DNA of 64,000 nucleotides from Nymphaea colorata (Eukaryota; Streptophyta; Magnoliopsida; Nymphaeales; Nymphaeaceae), in assembly GCF_008831285.2 (NCBI RefSeq), contig NC_045149.1, positions 22,946,535 through 23,010,534 on the forward strand, given 5' to 3'. Below are positions 48,731 through 60,769 of this stretch, in pieces (the stretch's first letter is position 1; each line of letters begins with the position of its first letter). Position numbers and translations under genes: made by a program. The notes under the pieces are model-generated. The model did no database searches. It was given only the letters and a program-made list of their open reading frames with translations, and was not told the origin of the DNA.

Positions 48731-49439
48731 TTCTGTTACGAGTCTGAATGTTCTTCTGTGAACTGATATTCTACAAACTCTACGCTCATGCTTATCTACA
48801 TGCAAATTTATTGTAGTTATGGAATCGCCAATCTCTTTGGGAGCGTTGCGTTCTGTATTACGGAACTCAAGGAATATCAGATACAATGTGCGTAATTCCT
48901 TTGTCATGTTTGCATTTCTATGAGAGTGTTTACACCCCAAATTGTTTGCAAATCTTTTCAATGACTATTTTGAAAAATTTCGATATAATTTTCAGACTGG
49001 AGTAGATGTCCGCCCAATCCAATTCCAAATACAAGTTTAAGAACCACTTGCAAAAATTCAACGAATTGCAAAAATTAAGTTTTTTGTCAAATTCAGGTAA
49101 AATTGAAAGATTAAGTCTGAGATTGATGCAAATCAAGATCTAAAACTCAAATTTTCAAACAAGATTAAAATTCTCATTAGTGAGAATTAAAATCTTCTTT
49201 AAATCATATTCCAAAGCAAAGAGAGAAAATAAGTGGGTGTGACTCGCTCGCTCTCCCTCTCTCTTTCTTTTTATTTTCTTTTGTGAGAAAAATCTAAGAA
49301 TGAATCGCCTAGAGCCAAAAATTTCTTCAATTTTCCTAAAAACTTTTGTGGAAAACAATTCATAAGAATCCCAATCTGGATTTAACTCGAACCAAACCCG
49401 ATTGAGTTAATTCATTTGAATGAAGAAAAAACCAATCTT

Positions 49440-50015
49440 AATTCGATTAAACTGGCAGATGTTTAGACCAACTTGATGTTTCAAACATCGTCTATCAAAG
49501 AGGGGACTACCTTCAGCGAGCTGTTCATGAATACCATACTACTTCTGTAGCTCTCTGTAAATTTCTCTCGGAATTTGGAACGGTGAAGGGAATGAACGAT
49601 GTCCTTGTCTCACTTGGATTTCAAATCTTCACCGAACACGACACCTGTGGAGTCGAACCCCTGCGGAAACTCCCGACTCTTTAGCAGTGACAGTGAGCAA
49701 CAGAAACAGGGGGGGGGTGGGGTGCGTTCTTCCTCCCTCCTACTGACCTCTTCCTTAGTCGTCCGTTTTATGCTGCCACAAATATCACGGCAACTCTATC
49801 TCTCCCTCTATCTGCAATTACCACAATTCCCATCTATTTGTCTGTCATTGTCCATGGCCACCCTCACCACCGCTAAAAATTACCACCATTCCCAACCATT
49901 TCTCTGTCATTGTCCATGGCTACCCTCACCACCGCTGCCATCTATCCACCTGCTCACTCTAGCATAAAAATGAAGAAGAAAGAAGAGCAGTGAGGCAAAG
50001 GGCATGGCACAGGGG

Positions 50016-50073
<58 letters not shown>

Positions 50074-52330
50074 TAGATGATGCCAGTGGTCAACTGCCCC
50101 AAAATACAGGAAGCCGCTGCGGCAGCCGGCGGCGGCACAGTCCATCAGGTACACCACCTGCAATGCCGTCTCTAGAATCCCGAACCCCACGTACCTCCCC
50201 CTCGCCCTTCTTCCTCCTTGCCTTCGCCTGGTCCCCGTTCCTCCACGCTCCACCACCGCCCCCAACCGGAGTTCCCAGTTCGATGGTGTACTCTCCGGCG
50301 CTGCCCTTGGCGCATGATCCGTAGAGAGCTGTTATTTGTGCTATATCATACCGTGACTCCTGCTACGAGCTCGAGGGGTGCATAAAGGATGCCAAGTACA
50401 TGAAATACCTCCTCGTTAACAGATTCAATTTCCCGGAGTCCTCCATCTTAATGCTCACCGGTTCCTCTCTCTCCCTTTCTCCAATGGTCCATGACATTGG
50501 CTTTGTGATCTCTTAAATATGTCCTCGGTTTTTCTATTCGATCTGATCCTAAGAATGTTCCCAAATAGTTCTTCCTCTTTCTCTTTTTCACATTTGTAGC
50601 ATTTGCTTGCAGCAAATGGCGTCGGTTTTTCTGTTCAATTTTTAGTATGACAGTCGAAGCATCAATCAGTTACTCTATTAATGCTTCCCTTGTTTCTGTC
50701 TCCAAAGCATTGTATCTTTTATGGTGAGCTCTTGTATGTTCTCATATTTTTTTTTTCTGAAAACTGTTCTGCACATGAAGAAACTGATCCTTCTAAAATA
50801 CCAACCACCTGTAACTTGGGGAGGGCAATGACTTGGTTCTGCTTGGCTGCCAACCAGGAGATTCCTTGGTATTTTACTTCTCTGGTCGTGGTTCACAAAT
50901 CTGTGATATTGATGGTGATGAGGTTGATGGATACGATGAAACAATGTATGCTATGGACATAAACAGAAGCAATGCTTGTTGATGATGAACTCAATGCAAC
51001 TCTTGCCATACCGCTTCCTTGTGGCGCCAGGCTTCCTGCAATTGTCGATTGTTGTCACAGTGGCACGGTCTTGGACTTGCCTTTCGTTTGTAGGATGGGT
51101 AGGTCAGTCTGAATGGTCTATAGATATTTTACCTTTTCTTTTCAGTGAATCTGAAGCTATACCTATCGAGAGACTTGTTCGAGTGTTTCATCTCATGAAT
51201 TATCTATTAATTACATTCCATCAGTCTGCATTTCATGCTCTTTGAAAAACAGTATCCTACTTATGGTTCAAAGCCAGTCCAAAGTTTTCTGCTCCTGACA
51301 GTAATAACAGTTAAACATCAAATTTTTGAAATAATAATAGACTATACCGTATCTGTTATTATGGTTTTGGTTATGGACATCTGGTAGATGCAGAAATATT
51401 GTGTCTTTCCATGTCTTAGATCTTGATTGAGTTTCCCATGGTTCATTCTCTATGAGGTGCTACTTCTTATTTCTGGTGTAAATTTAATTGCTTGCCTAAC
51501 GAACTGGAAAATAGAATAAATATGAAAAAAAATCATCTGCACGGTTCTCACACGGAAACATCAACTATGCAAAGGAAGCAAGGATTTTCAGTTCATTGCA
51601 TTTGTGGCCCTTCTCTGGATTTTACTTGTACAATATCTCTTTATTCAGTTTCTGTGTGACATGGGCGGAAGAGAGAGATTGTCTGGCTGGTGTGGGCAGT
51701 TCGTAGACACAGCAGATCATCTTTTGATCAGACTATGATCAAATTAAGTTCGATCCAAAATTGATACTTTTTCCTTTATTTTGTCATTGTTGTAACTTTA
51801 ATTTAATAATATTACATGTATCGGTTATTGAACTCAAATGCTTGTGTGTGTTGGGGGAGTGGAGGAGAGATAGCCTAATTATCCGACCGTATATTTTCTA
51901 TTTGATTTACCATCATGCAGGAGGCAGATTTTTGCCCATAAATTGCAGAATTTGCTTGTTTTATTTGCAGGTCATGTTTTTATAGTGTGTCCAAATATGC
52001 TTGACTAGACCTTAGGTATTTGAATTTTTCCACGAAAAGCTTTGTGTTCCAGGTGTTAGCTGCAGCTTATGTCAAAACCTTTTAGAGGTTTCTGCTGGAT
52101 CAATGAATTATCAAGTGTCAGCAGCCTTACTTGCATGATTACAAGAATGGACGGTACCGATGGGAGGACCATAATCTCCCATCAGGTATCTGGAAAGGAA
52201 CAAATGGTGGTGAGGTTATTATTTCAATTAGTGGCTGTGATGATCATCAGAACTCTGCAGATACTTTCGGTAATTTCATGCTCGTCACTTTCCTTGGTTC
52301 TTGTTTCTTGTCCATGGTTTCTGGTTTCTA
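49440..52330 (+). pseudogene. Metacaspase pseudogene 1
   Basis: It aligns with the intact gene at 62819 from the upstream region (49440) onward. Exon 1 equivalent is 50077-50460, exon 2 is 50775-51102, and a downstream WEDH exon lies at about 52131-52270 (with SGIWKGTNGGEV, SGCDDHQNSADT). Lesions: a one-base insertion in the zinc-finger codons; TAG in place of the Lys of the p20 start; the exon 2 acceptor gcag changed to gcac; a 2-base deletion after the DGYDET motif; and catalytic His to Arg (FSGRGS in place of FSGHGS). The Cys motif DCCHSG is preserved. The TATAAAA box has become CATAAAA and the leader (AG)n tract has expanded. It cannot make an active protease. Confidence 0.9.
50019..50067. 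repeat. (AG)n tract in metacaspase pseudogene leader
   Basis: About 24 AG units just before the pseudogene ATG. The intact copy has only about 8 units at the same place. Confidence 0.9.
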
Positions 52331-52499
52331 GGAACTCCACTAGTTAAAAAGGGGCTTGCAGTGAAGAAAATCTTGTCAAAGAGAGACAAATAATACATTG
52401 CACTAAGCATCGACACAGAAAATGAAGACTACATTTGGCCTTCCACTAAACGCAAAGCAAAAAACCTCATTTCTTCTGAAGGAAGAAATCTATTAATGG

Positions 52500-52980
52500 T
52501 GTCATTCCATGCAAGCTAGTCTTTAATGGTATATCAGACCTCAACTCCACTTGCTCAGCCATGCTTTCAAACCTTCCAGCTCGTTTCCACCATGGATGAT
52601 GGGTTTTTGAACGAAAGCACAACTCTGCGCAACCCTTTCTTCTATATATACTGGTGCCTGAAGTTACTCCCCTGTATACCTTCCCCCTCCCCTCGCCATG
52701 GCCACTTGAAAGGGTCTTTTATGCCTCACCATATTTATATTCTTGGTTCTCTCTTAATCTCCCTGTAGTAGGCGACGATGGAAGTCTTCATGGTTCAGGC
52801 CAGAGCAATCCCCGACTTGGTCCTTTGCCTCTCACTGTCGTCTTCCTCAGTTTCTTTCTCCTGCTCTCATTTGTGCGACATCGTCTGTGATTTGCCGATG
52901 ACAGCCCCTCTCTCACCTTCAGAAGTGCAGCACAGCAGCAATGAGGCGACTAGAATGACAAGGAGTGAAGGTGGTTAATG
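52500..52980 (+). pseudogene. Secreted-peptide ORF copy 2 (broken)
   Basis: The ATG at 52698 is followed by GCC ACT TGA, and a one-base insertion (cttaatct for cttatct) further downstream shifts the frame. The rest, through the C-terminal ttgtgcgacatcgtctgtga, remains close to the open copies. The TATA-like ctatatatactgg lies about 50 bp upstream. Confidence 0.65.
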
Positions 52981-53989
52981 AAGCTTGAAAGACACTGTTT
53001 TTTTTTTCTGTTTTCTAGTTTGATTTTTTTTTTTGTTTTCCTTAGATTTCAGCTGTCACCGTCCCTGCAAAATAGTGCATACCTGTATCAAACGAAAAAG
53101 AAAGAAAAAGCACTTATAGGCAGCTGTAATTCAGAAGCAGATAGTTGTATTTAGCCCTTTTCCTGTCAAATATTGATATATGAGCATAAAAATGGAACAG
53201 TAAATTAGCCTTTACCGTCGATTTTCTTAGACAAGTGAATGTGTACTCAAAGCCATTCTATCTTTGATAATCCGTTGCTGGAAGGCTTTAATGCCATCGT
53301 TTTATAATCTGTCAATGGCCACGCTTTCTGTGGCTTCTGTTACGAGTCTAAATGTTCTTCTGTGAACTGATATTCTACAAAATCTACGCTAATGGCTATC
53401 TACATGCAAGTTTGTTGTAGTTATGGAATCGACAATCTCTTTGGGAGCGTTGCGTTCTATATTATGGAACTCAAGGACTATCAGATACAATGTCCATAAT
53501 TCCTTTGTCATGTTTGCATTTCTATGAGAGTGTTTGCACCCCAAATTGTTTCCAAATATTTTCGTATGACAATTTTGAAAAATTTCAATATAATTAGTCG
53601 ATATCCGCCTAATCCAATTCTGAATATTAGTTTAAGAACCACTTGCAAAAAGTCAAATGAATTTTTTACTGTCAAATTCCAGCAAAATTTCAAGATTAAG
53701 TTTGAGATTGATGCAAATTAAGATCTAAAACTTAAATTTTCAATCAAGATTAAAATTCTCATGAGTGAAAATTAAAACCTTATGTAAATCAAATTCCATA
53801 GTAAAGAGAGAAAATAAGTCGGTGTGACTATCTCTCTCTCTCTCTTGCTCTCCTTTTCTTTTCGTTTTCTTTTGAGAAAGATCTAAGAATGAATCGCCTA
53901 GAGCGAGAAATTTCTTCAATTTTCCTAAAACTTTTATGGAAAACAATTCATAAGAATCCCAATCTGGGTTTAACTTGGATAAAACCCGA

Positions 53990-55980
53990 TTGAGTTAATT
54001 CATTTGAGGGGTAGGGTGCCTTCTCCCTCCCTCCTATTGGCCTCTTCCTTCGTCCTGCCACAAATTACACGGCAACTCTATCTCTCCCTCTATCTGCAAT
54101 TACCACAATTCCCAGCTATTTGTTTGTCATTGTCCATGGCCACCCTCACCACCCCTGCCATCTGCAATTACCACAATTCCCAACTATTTCCCACATTGTC
54201 CATGGCTACCCTCACCACCGCTGCCATCTATCCACCTGCTCACTATAGTATGTCACACTTCAATCTTTTGACACTCAAACAATTTTTTTTTTGTAAGCAT
54301 AAAGCATTAAGGTGCGACCACACAACAATTCAAACAGGAGGAAGCTATGCCATTAAAAACATTGGGGCAAACTTTCATTTATATAACAATTTCAGTTGAT
54401 ACAAAATTATATCAATGTGTATGACAAAAATGCTCAAAACCATATGATTGATACCTAACAACAACAAGACATCAATATAACTCAAAACACGATGCGCCGG
54501 CACTACAAACGACCCAAAACCTCCTCAGTATGACGTGAGTGAAGCCATCTGATCAGCCTGCTGCCCCTGGTCCGCCAAAACCTGAAAAAAAGAAACAACT
54601 GAAGGCTTAACCTTCGCAGTATAGCAACAAACCATGAAAATTCTAAACACTCAGGTATGATTCAAATATGAGAACAATCATAAAAGCAATATATCATCAT
54701 GTCGTGTCAGAGCATAGCTACATCATTTACCAAGAAGACCCCTCACATATACCATGACATGTAAAGACCATTCAATGGCCACGATAACACAATCTCAATT
54801 CACATGCAAGATATGCACAAACATAACATTCTCATTCATTTCATTCACATATTTTTATTTTCATTAACTTCAGTGAATTGAGAGTTCCTGTGGGTGCAAA
54901 CACAGACACATGCACACCGCGGGCGGTCTACAGCCGAGAGACAACCCCCAAGGTAGCCCAGAACAGTATGGATCCTTCACCCGCTGCAGCGGTAGAGCAC
55001 TCATTCATGAGTGTGTGAATTCCAGGGAGAGATACTCAGGCTTCTCTAAGACACTCAGGTTGGGAAGGTGAGAGCCCAACGCTCCAAGCACATCACACAA
55101 TAGTACCCTGGAGCGAAGGCGGAACAACTCCCAAATATATAGTTAGATCCCACTGACCTCTCATCTCTTATTCTTTCATTATTATCATTATAATTACACA
55201 TTCACAAAATGACTAACTAGCTCACGTGGTTGGTACACTTCACGAGTGCACCCACACCTCCAATTGCCTCAACATGAGGGCCACACATATCATTACATTC
55301 CTAGCTAACCGTCATACAGTAAGGGTACACTACCATCCAATTCATTCATTTGCATCATTGCCTGCGGTAATGTATATGCAACAAATCACAACATTCACAT
55401 TCATAAGCATTCACATCATATCAAATACATCATTTATATTTTTCAAAACTTAGCCAAATCCCGGAGAGTAGTCTCGAACTGTGTGACTCGTAGCTGTCTT
55501 ATGCAATTATCATTCTATGATGTTCTCTAATGCACAATCGAGATCGAGGAGACACTCGACTCGATACTCTACGTCATCTGTCTTAAACAATTATCTATTT
55601 TAGCATGCACTGCATACATAACATGTTCAAAATAAGCTTCTAATATCTTTTCAAAACAAATCTTATTATATATCAAAACTTTGTGTTCCACGTGTTAGGT
55701 GTAGCTTATGTCAAAACCTTTTAGAGTTTCCTGCTGGATTAATGAATTATCAAGTGTCAACTGCCTTACTTGCATGATTACAAGAATGGACGGTACCGAA
55801 GGGAGGACCATAATCTCCCATCAAGTATCTGGAAAGGAACAAATGGTGGTGAGGTTATTTCAATTAGTGTGTGTGGTGATCATCAGAACTCTGCAGATAC
55901 TTTCGGTAATTTCATGCTCGTCACTTTCCTTCAATCCTTTTGTGGTTCTTGTTTCTTGTCCATGGTTTCTGGTTTCTAGG
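53990..55980 (+). pseudogene. Metacaspase pseudogene 2 (disrupted remnant)
   Basis: The upstream region (54001-54250) matches the metacaspase promoter up to the TATA box, where foreign DNA begins at 54251. Metacaspase similarity resumes near 55679 with the last-exon block: YRREDHNLP, SIWKGTNGGEV, DHQNSADTF, at about 55770-55905. Both core exons carrying the zinc finger and catalytic dyad are missing, so the insertion came with a deletion. Confidence 0.8.
54251..55678. mobile_element. Retroelement-like insertion in metacaspase copy 2
   Basis: A 1.4-kb block absent from the other copies begins tgtcacacttcaatctttt, a typical LTR-like start. It contains GC-richer sequence such as gcacaccgcgggcggtc and accctggagcgaaggcgga, then AT-rich DNA. 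No gag or pol frame is visible and I could not find a matching terminal repeat or a target duplication. It is probably a truncated LTR or a non-autonomous element. The left boundary is sharp; the right one is approximate. Confidence 0.5.
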
Positions 55981-56232
55981 AACTCCACTAGTTAAAAAGG
56001 GGCTTGCAGTGAAGAAAATCTTGTCAAAGAGAGACAAATAATACATTGCACTAAGCATCGACACAGAAAATGAAGACTACATTTGGCCTTCCACTAAACT
56101 CAAAGCAAAAAACCTCATTTCTTCTGAAGTAAGAAATCTATTAATGGTGTCATTCCATGCAAGCTAGTCTTTAATGGTATATCAGACCTCAATGCTCAGC
56201 CATGCTTTCAAACCTTCCAGCTCGTTTCCACC

Positions 56233-56533
56233 GTGGATGATAGGCTTTTGAACGCAAGCACAACTCTGCGCAACCCTTTCTTCTATATATACTGGTGCCT
56301 GAAGTTACTTCCCTGTATATCTTCCCCCTCCCCTCGCCATGGCCAGTTGCAAGGGTCTTTTATGCCTCACCATATTTATATTCTTGGTTCTCTCTTATCT
56401 CCCTGTAGTAAGCGACGATGGAAGTCTTCATGGTTCAGGCCTGAGCAATCCCCGACTTGGTCCTTTGCCTCTCACTGTCGTCTTCCTCCTCAGTTTCTTT
56501 CTCCTGCTCTCATTTGTGCGACATCGTCTGTGA
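56233..56533 (+). CDS. Putative small secreted/anchored peptide (64 aa), copy 3
   Basis: The proposed frame is 56339-56533. ATG lies in a strong context (cgccATGGCC), about 55 bp after a TATA box (ctatatatact). The product starts MASCKGLLCLTIFIFLVLS, a good signal peptide with likely cleavage near VVSDDG. A short polar centre follows (GSLHGSGLSNPRLGP), then a hydrophobic tail (LTVVFLLSFFLLLSF) ending VRHRL. This resembles GPI- or tail-anchored peptide precursors, but it lacks the Ala-Pro motifs of arabinogalactan peptides. All codon differences from the 57627-57818 copy change the amino acid, so selection is not demonstrated. The listed range includes the promoter. No known family recognised. 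Confidence 0.4.
56280..56292 (+). promoter_or_regulatory. TATA box of peptide copy 3
   Basis: The sequence ttctatatatact lies about 50 bp before the ATG at 56339 and is present at the same spacing in all four copies. Confidence 0.45.
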
Positions 56534-57626
56534 TTTGCCGATGGCAGCCCCTCTCTCACCTTCAGAAGTGCAGCACAGCAGCACTGAGGCGACTAGAATG
56601 ACAAGGAGAGAAGGTGGTTCATGAAGCTTGAAAGACACTGTTTTTTTTGTTTTCTTTAGATTTCAGCTGTCACCGTCCCTGCAAAATAGTGCATACCTGT
56701 ATGAAACGAAAAAGAAAGAAAAAGCACTTATAGGCAGCTGTAATTCAGGAGCAGATATTTGCATTTAGCCCTTTTCCTGTCAAATATTGATATATGAGCC
56801 TAAAAATGGAACAGTAAATTACACCCCAAATTGTTTGCAAATCTTTTCGAATGACAATTTTGAAAAAATTCAATATAATTCTCAGACTGGAGTCGATATC
56901 CGCCTAATCCAATTCTGAATATAAGTTTAAGAACCACTTGCAAAAATTCAATGAATTGCAAAAATTAAGATTTTTTTCAAATTTCGGCAAAATTTCAAGA
57001 TTAAGTTTGAGTTTGATGCAAATTAAGATCTAAAACTTATATTTTCAATCAAGATTAAAATTCTCATTAGTGAGAATTAAAACCTTATGTAAATCATATT
57101 CCAGAGCAAAGAGAGAAAGTAATTCGGTGTGACTATCTCTCTCTCTCTCTCTCTCTTGCTCTCCTTTGTCCATATTCGTAGAAGCTACAGAAAGCGTGGC
57201 CATTGACTGATTATAAAACGATGGCATTAAAACCTTTCAGCAACGGATTATCAAAGATAGAATGGCTTTGAGTACTCATTCACTTGTCCAAGGAAATCGA
57301 CGGTAAAGGCTAATTTACTGTTCAATTTTTATGCTCATATATCAATATTTGACGGGTGAAGGGCTAAATACAACTCTGCTTCTGAATTACAGCTGCCTAT
57401 AAGTGCTTTTTTCTTTCTGTTTCGTTTGATACAGGTATGCACTATTTTGCAGGGACGGTGACAGCTGAAATCTAAGGAAAACAAAACAAAACAAACTAGA
57501 AAACAGGAAAAAAAAAAAACAGTGTCTTTCAAGCTTCATGAACCACCTTCTCTCCTTGTCATTCTAGTCGCCTCAGTGCTGCTGTGCTGCACTTCTGAAG
57601 GTGAGAGAGGGGCTGCCATCGGCAAA

Positions 57627-57818
57627 TCACAGACGATGTCGCACAAATGAGAGCAGGAGAAAGAAACTGAGGAAGACGACAGTGAGAGGCAAAGGACCAA
57701 GTTGGGGATTGCTCTGGCCTGAACCATAAAGACTTCCATCGTCGCCTACTACAGGGAGATAAGAGAGAACCAATAATATAGATATGGTGAGGCATAAAAG
57801 ACCCTTGCAGGTGGCCAT
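57627..57818 (-). CDS. Putative small secreted/anchored peptide (63 aa), copy 4
   Basis: Same design as the 56339 copy: signal peptide MATCKGLLCLTISILLVLS, short polar centre (DDGSLYGSGQSNPQLGP), hydrophobic tail and RHRL end, with the ATG in cgccATGGCC and a TATA-like box at about 57865-57874. Compared with copy 3 it has seven amino-acid changes and one in-frame codon loss, with no silent change seen. A longer 153-residue frame (57559-58020) overlaps it in another phase. I prefer this frame because of promoter spacing, start context and a coherent secretory layout. It is divergent from the frame at 58474. Function unknown. Confidence 0.4.
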   Translation of the reverse strand: MATCKGLLCLTISILLVLSYLPVVGDDGSLYGSGQSNPQLGPLPLTVVFLSFFLLLSFVRHRL

Positions 57819-58473
57819 GGCGAGGGGAGGGGGAAGGTATACAGGGGAGTAACTTCAGGCACCAGTATATATAGAAGAAAGGGTTGCGCAGACTTGTGCT
57901 TTCGTTCAAAAACCCATCATCCATGGTGGAAACGAGCTGGAAGGTTTGAAAGCATGGCTGAGCAAGTGGAGTTGAGGTCTGATATACCATTAATGACTTG
58001 CTTGCATGGAATGACACCATTAATAGATTTCTTCCTTCAAAAGAAATGAGGTTTTTTGCCCTCCGTTTAGTGGAAGGCCAAACGTAGTCTTCATTTTTTG
58101 TAATAAAACGAGTGCAACATTTTTAGATATTATAGATTGTTCACGTATTCTGAAACCAGAAATTACCTTTCATTGCTGTTTCAACTTATTTAACACAATA
58201 AAACTTTGTCAATCCAACTTCAGAAGGCCCCATCCACTTTCCACGCAGGGGTTTGTCTCAATGTTCTGGTTTTTCTACTTGCCTGCAAAGTGCAAACTGA
58301 AGCATGTCTTTTCTGGTTGATTAGTGTGTAATTTCTCTTGAAACTTTGCTCAGTTGTACGTTGGGCACATTCTTCCTGAGAAAAGGTTTAAGTTATCAAA
58401 AAATGACTATCTTTCTTTCATCCACACACACAGATGACTGGGAAATCAAACAACATGCCAGATGTGACGGATC

Positions 58474-58974
58474 TTGAAACCAATTACCAAGAACCTACAT
58501 CCATTAATGTGGTTACGAAAGAGAATGATTACCCAAAAGCCAATGTCAATGACGTATACTGGTTTTAGTATTGAGCAAAATGTCATGCTCTTAGTTCATG
58601 ATATCATTTTCGTTTTTTCCTTGGTGAAAGGAGCCAGTCTTTATTCGCATTGTCCTCTTCACAAGGCCATTTACTTCAAGACAATGACAATGGCTAATGT
58701 AAGTAGCCTGAGATGGAGTTCTCAGACAGATATTTACAGTGTACTAAGATTCAGTGTCAGCTCTGACTTCTTATATCCAGAAGCCGTCCTTGTAATGGCT
58801 TCTTGTTCCATTTTCATGGTGCACTCAATCAGTACTTGTTCGTGGATCTTTCCAGTAATACCAATGCATATATGTCAATCAATAGTTAGCCTTTATATCA
58901 TTAGTCTTGCAATTCTGCTGGGATCCACCTTCAAGGGTTTTATCTCCTTATGTCCTCATCAAGCTTTAAGATAA
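58474..58974 (+). CDS. Unidentified 166-aa frame, right copy of duplicated segment
   Basis: An open frame contains MITQKPMSMTYTG, NVMLLVHDIIFVFSLVKG, SLRWSSQTDIYSVLRF and a hydrophobic stretch ICQSIVSLYIISLAILLGS, which could form one or two membrane segments. The left copy at 46784-47513 keeps most of it but is frame-broken by a 17-nt difference. A competing frame starting near 58438 (PDVTDLETNYQEPTSINVV) ends at a TAG near 58569. I recognise no family and cannot choose the real frame from sequence alone. Confidence 0.25.
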   Translation: MKPITKNLHPLMWLRKRMITQKPMSMTYTGFSIEQNVMLLVHDIIFVFSLVKGASLYSHCPLHKAIYFKTMTMANVSSLRWSSQTDIYSVLRFSVSSDFLYPEAVLVMASCSIFMVHSISTCSWIFPVIPMHICQSIVSLYIISLAILLGSTFKGFISLCPHQALR

Positions 58975-60769
58975 ACTTGACTTTCACTATAAGAAAACAT
59001 CCTATAGCCATTGCCAATAATCTTATTCAGGTTGTGCCGGTTGCTAACCTCTATCTCACTCAAAAAATGAGAGTGAACGTAAACCATGTGCACTTAAAGA
59101 ATAACAAGAGCAGTAAACTTAACCAAGGGTCTATAACAAGAAGACTCGTTTGATGCAACACATCCTTAAAAAAAGGAAGTTGCAGGAGACATGTGCTACC
59201 AAGAAAATCTACCAATCTAAACAGCAAGAAAATCTAACACAACCTTCACGACGAGAAAAAGACATGGACGACCCCAAAACAAAAGGCAACCACAAAGCCA
59301 GATGATAGATCCGCCTAGGAACTACAGGAAACAACACGCACGCTAAAAGAGATGGCAGGAGAGGAAGATAGGACTCCTTGGCGTCGCCATTTCTTCTGAC
59401 CCGCACCTTCATTCCTCTCAATATATAGAGAAATCAATAGGTCACGGATTGAGAATCGTTGAAAATTTTGACCTTTTTTTGCCTTTTTTATTTATTAAAA
59501 TTCAAACATAACAAGTAAAGGAGCTCCTTGTCGAGATTTTTGCTTTTCTAATAAAATCCAACAAAAAGGGGGCAAAAGATTTGCCAGCTTTCCATATTGC
59601 TTTTCCTTTTTTGTTGTTGATGCTAATGGCATTACCATTAGGCAATTGGGGGTTTCCAAAAAGGGTTGGTGCAATGGTCAGAATGAGAGTAGTAATAAGT
59701 CAATTCCTGTTTTAAATCTATAGGATATCGATTAGAGGTGGGCATCGGATTCTGTTTTTCAAATTATAAAATAAAATTTTAATATGAATTGTATTTTAAA
59801 TAATAAATTATATATTATTAAGTTTAAAAAATAATAAAAAGTAATTTTTTAATATTATCGAGCCTAGGTTGGGCTCCTGCATTTGTGCTGCAAAAAAGAA
59901 GCCTGCAAAAAAGAAGCCACTGTTGAAGCGCAGTCAGAGCGAGGCCATATGATATTGAAACCAGTATTCTAGAGAGAAGAAGTTGATTGAGAGCTTCAAC
60001 TCTCTTGTAGACAATAAGATGAAATATTTCTTCTACTCACTCAAGTGATTGGAGGGACGAACATGCAAAAATCGAAAATAGACTTTTATTTATAAAAACT
60101 TTCAAAAAAGAGGGAAATATTTTTCTCTGCATGAAATTCTTGGCTTGTGACTTCCTAATCTCTCTATGTTGATTCTAAGTAGCTCTCACTGTCACACATA
60201 AACATATGGCAATAAGACCAGTATTTAAAACAAAAAAGAAAGACAAAAATCAAGAAACACATTCAGCCTCCGTCCTCTCTGCCATCCAGCTTTCCAGATC
60301 CGTTGAGAAGTTCTACAGCTGCTTTTGTGGGCTCAACTTTCAGGATATCCAAACTTTTTACATGCTGATTGCCAACGATTTGGAATATTCCTTCTCACTC
60401 TGATCATAGAATTGCCGTGCTTTCTACAGTCTTTGTTTTGAAAGATTTAACTTTTTCTGCACTTATCCGTAGGAATTACCTTTGTTCCTTTCCTCTGCCT
60501 TGGTCAATTTCATTTGACTTCATCATGACTCCAACTATTAACTGAGTGTTTCATGAATAAGTGAATTCATGAAATACTAGAATTAAGCATCTATGAATAT
60601 ATTTTAACTTAAGTGCTTATGAATATGCTTTATTTTTTATGAAAGATTTATAAAATACTTATTAATATTTTATTTGCCAAATGATCTCATGAAGAACTTT
60701 CTCCAGATTTTCATTCTTTTATCTTAGCTGACTTCAACCACGTATATAACAATTTCCTCTTCCTTTCGT

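Larger units (their letters stand above)
57182..59036. repeat. Inverted segmental duplication, right arm
   Basis: Reverse-complement counterpart of 46901-48730. The junction with the direct-orientation copy is sharp near 57170-57182, where ctcttgctctcctttgtcc runs into sequence reading backwards from the ctttctgtagcttc motif. Confidence 0.85.

Noticed and set aside
50004-50265. Arg/Glu-rich (+) and Ser/Leu-rich (-) frames
   Set aside because: Both are translations of the AG microsatellite in the metacaspase pseudogene leader.
57559-58020. A 153-residue minus-strand frame overlapping peptide copy 4
   Set aside because: It covers the TATA box and promoter-like region, is broken in other copies, and has no domain. 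The shorter frame with signal peptide and strong start context is more coherent, though not proven.
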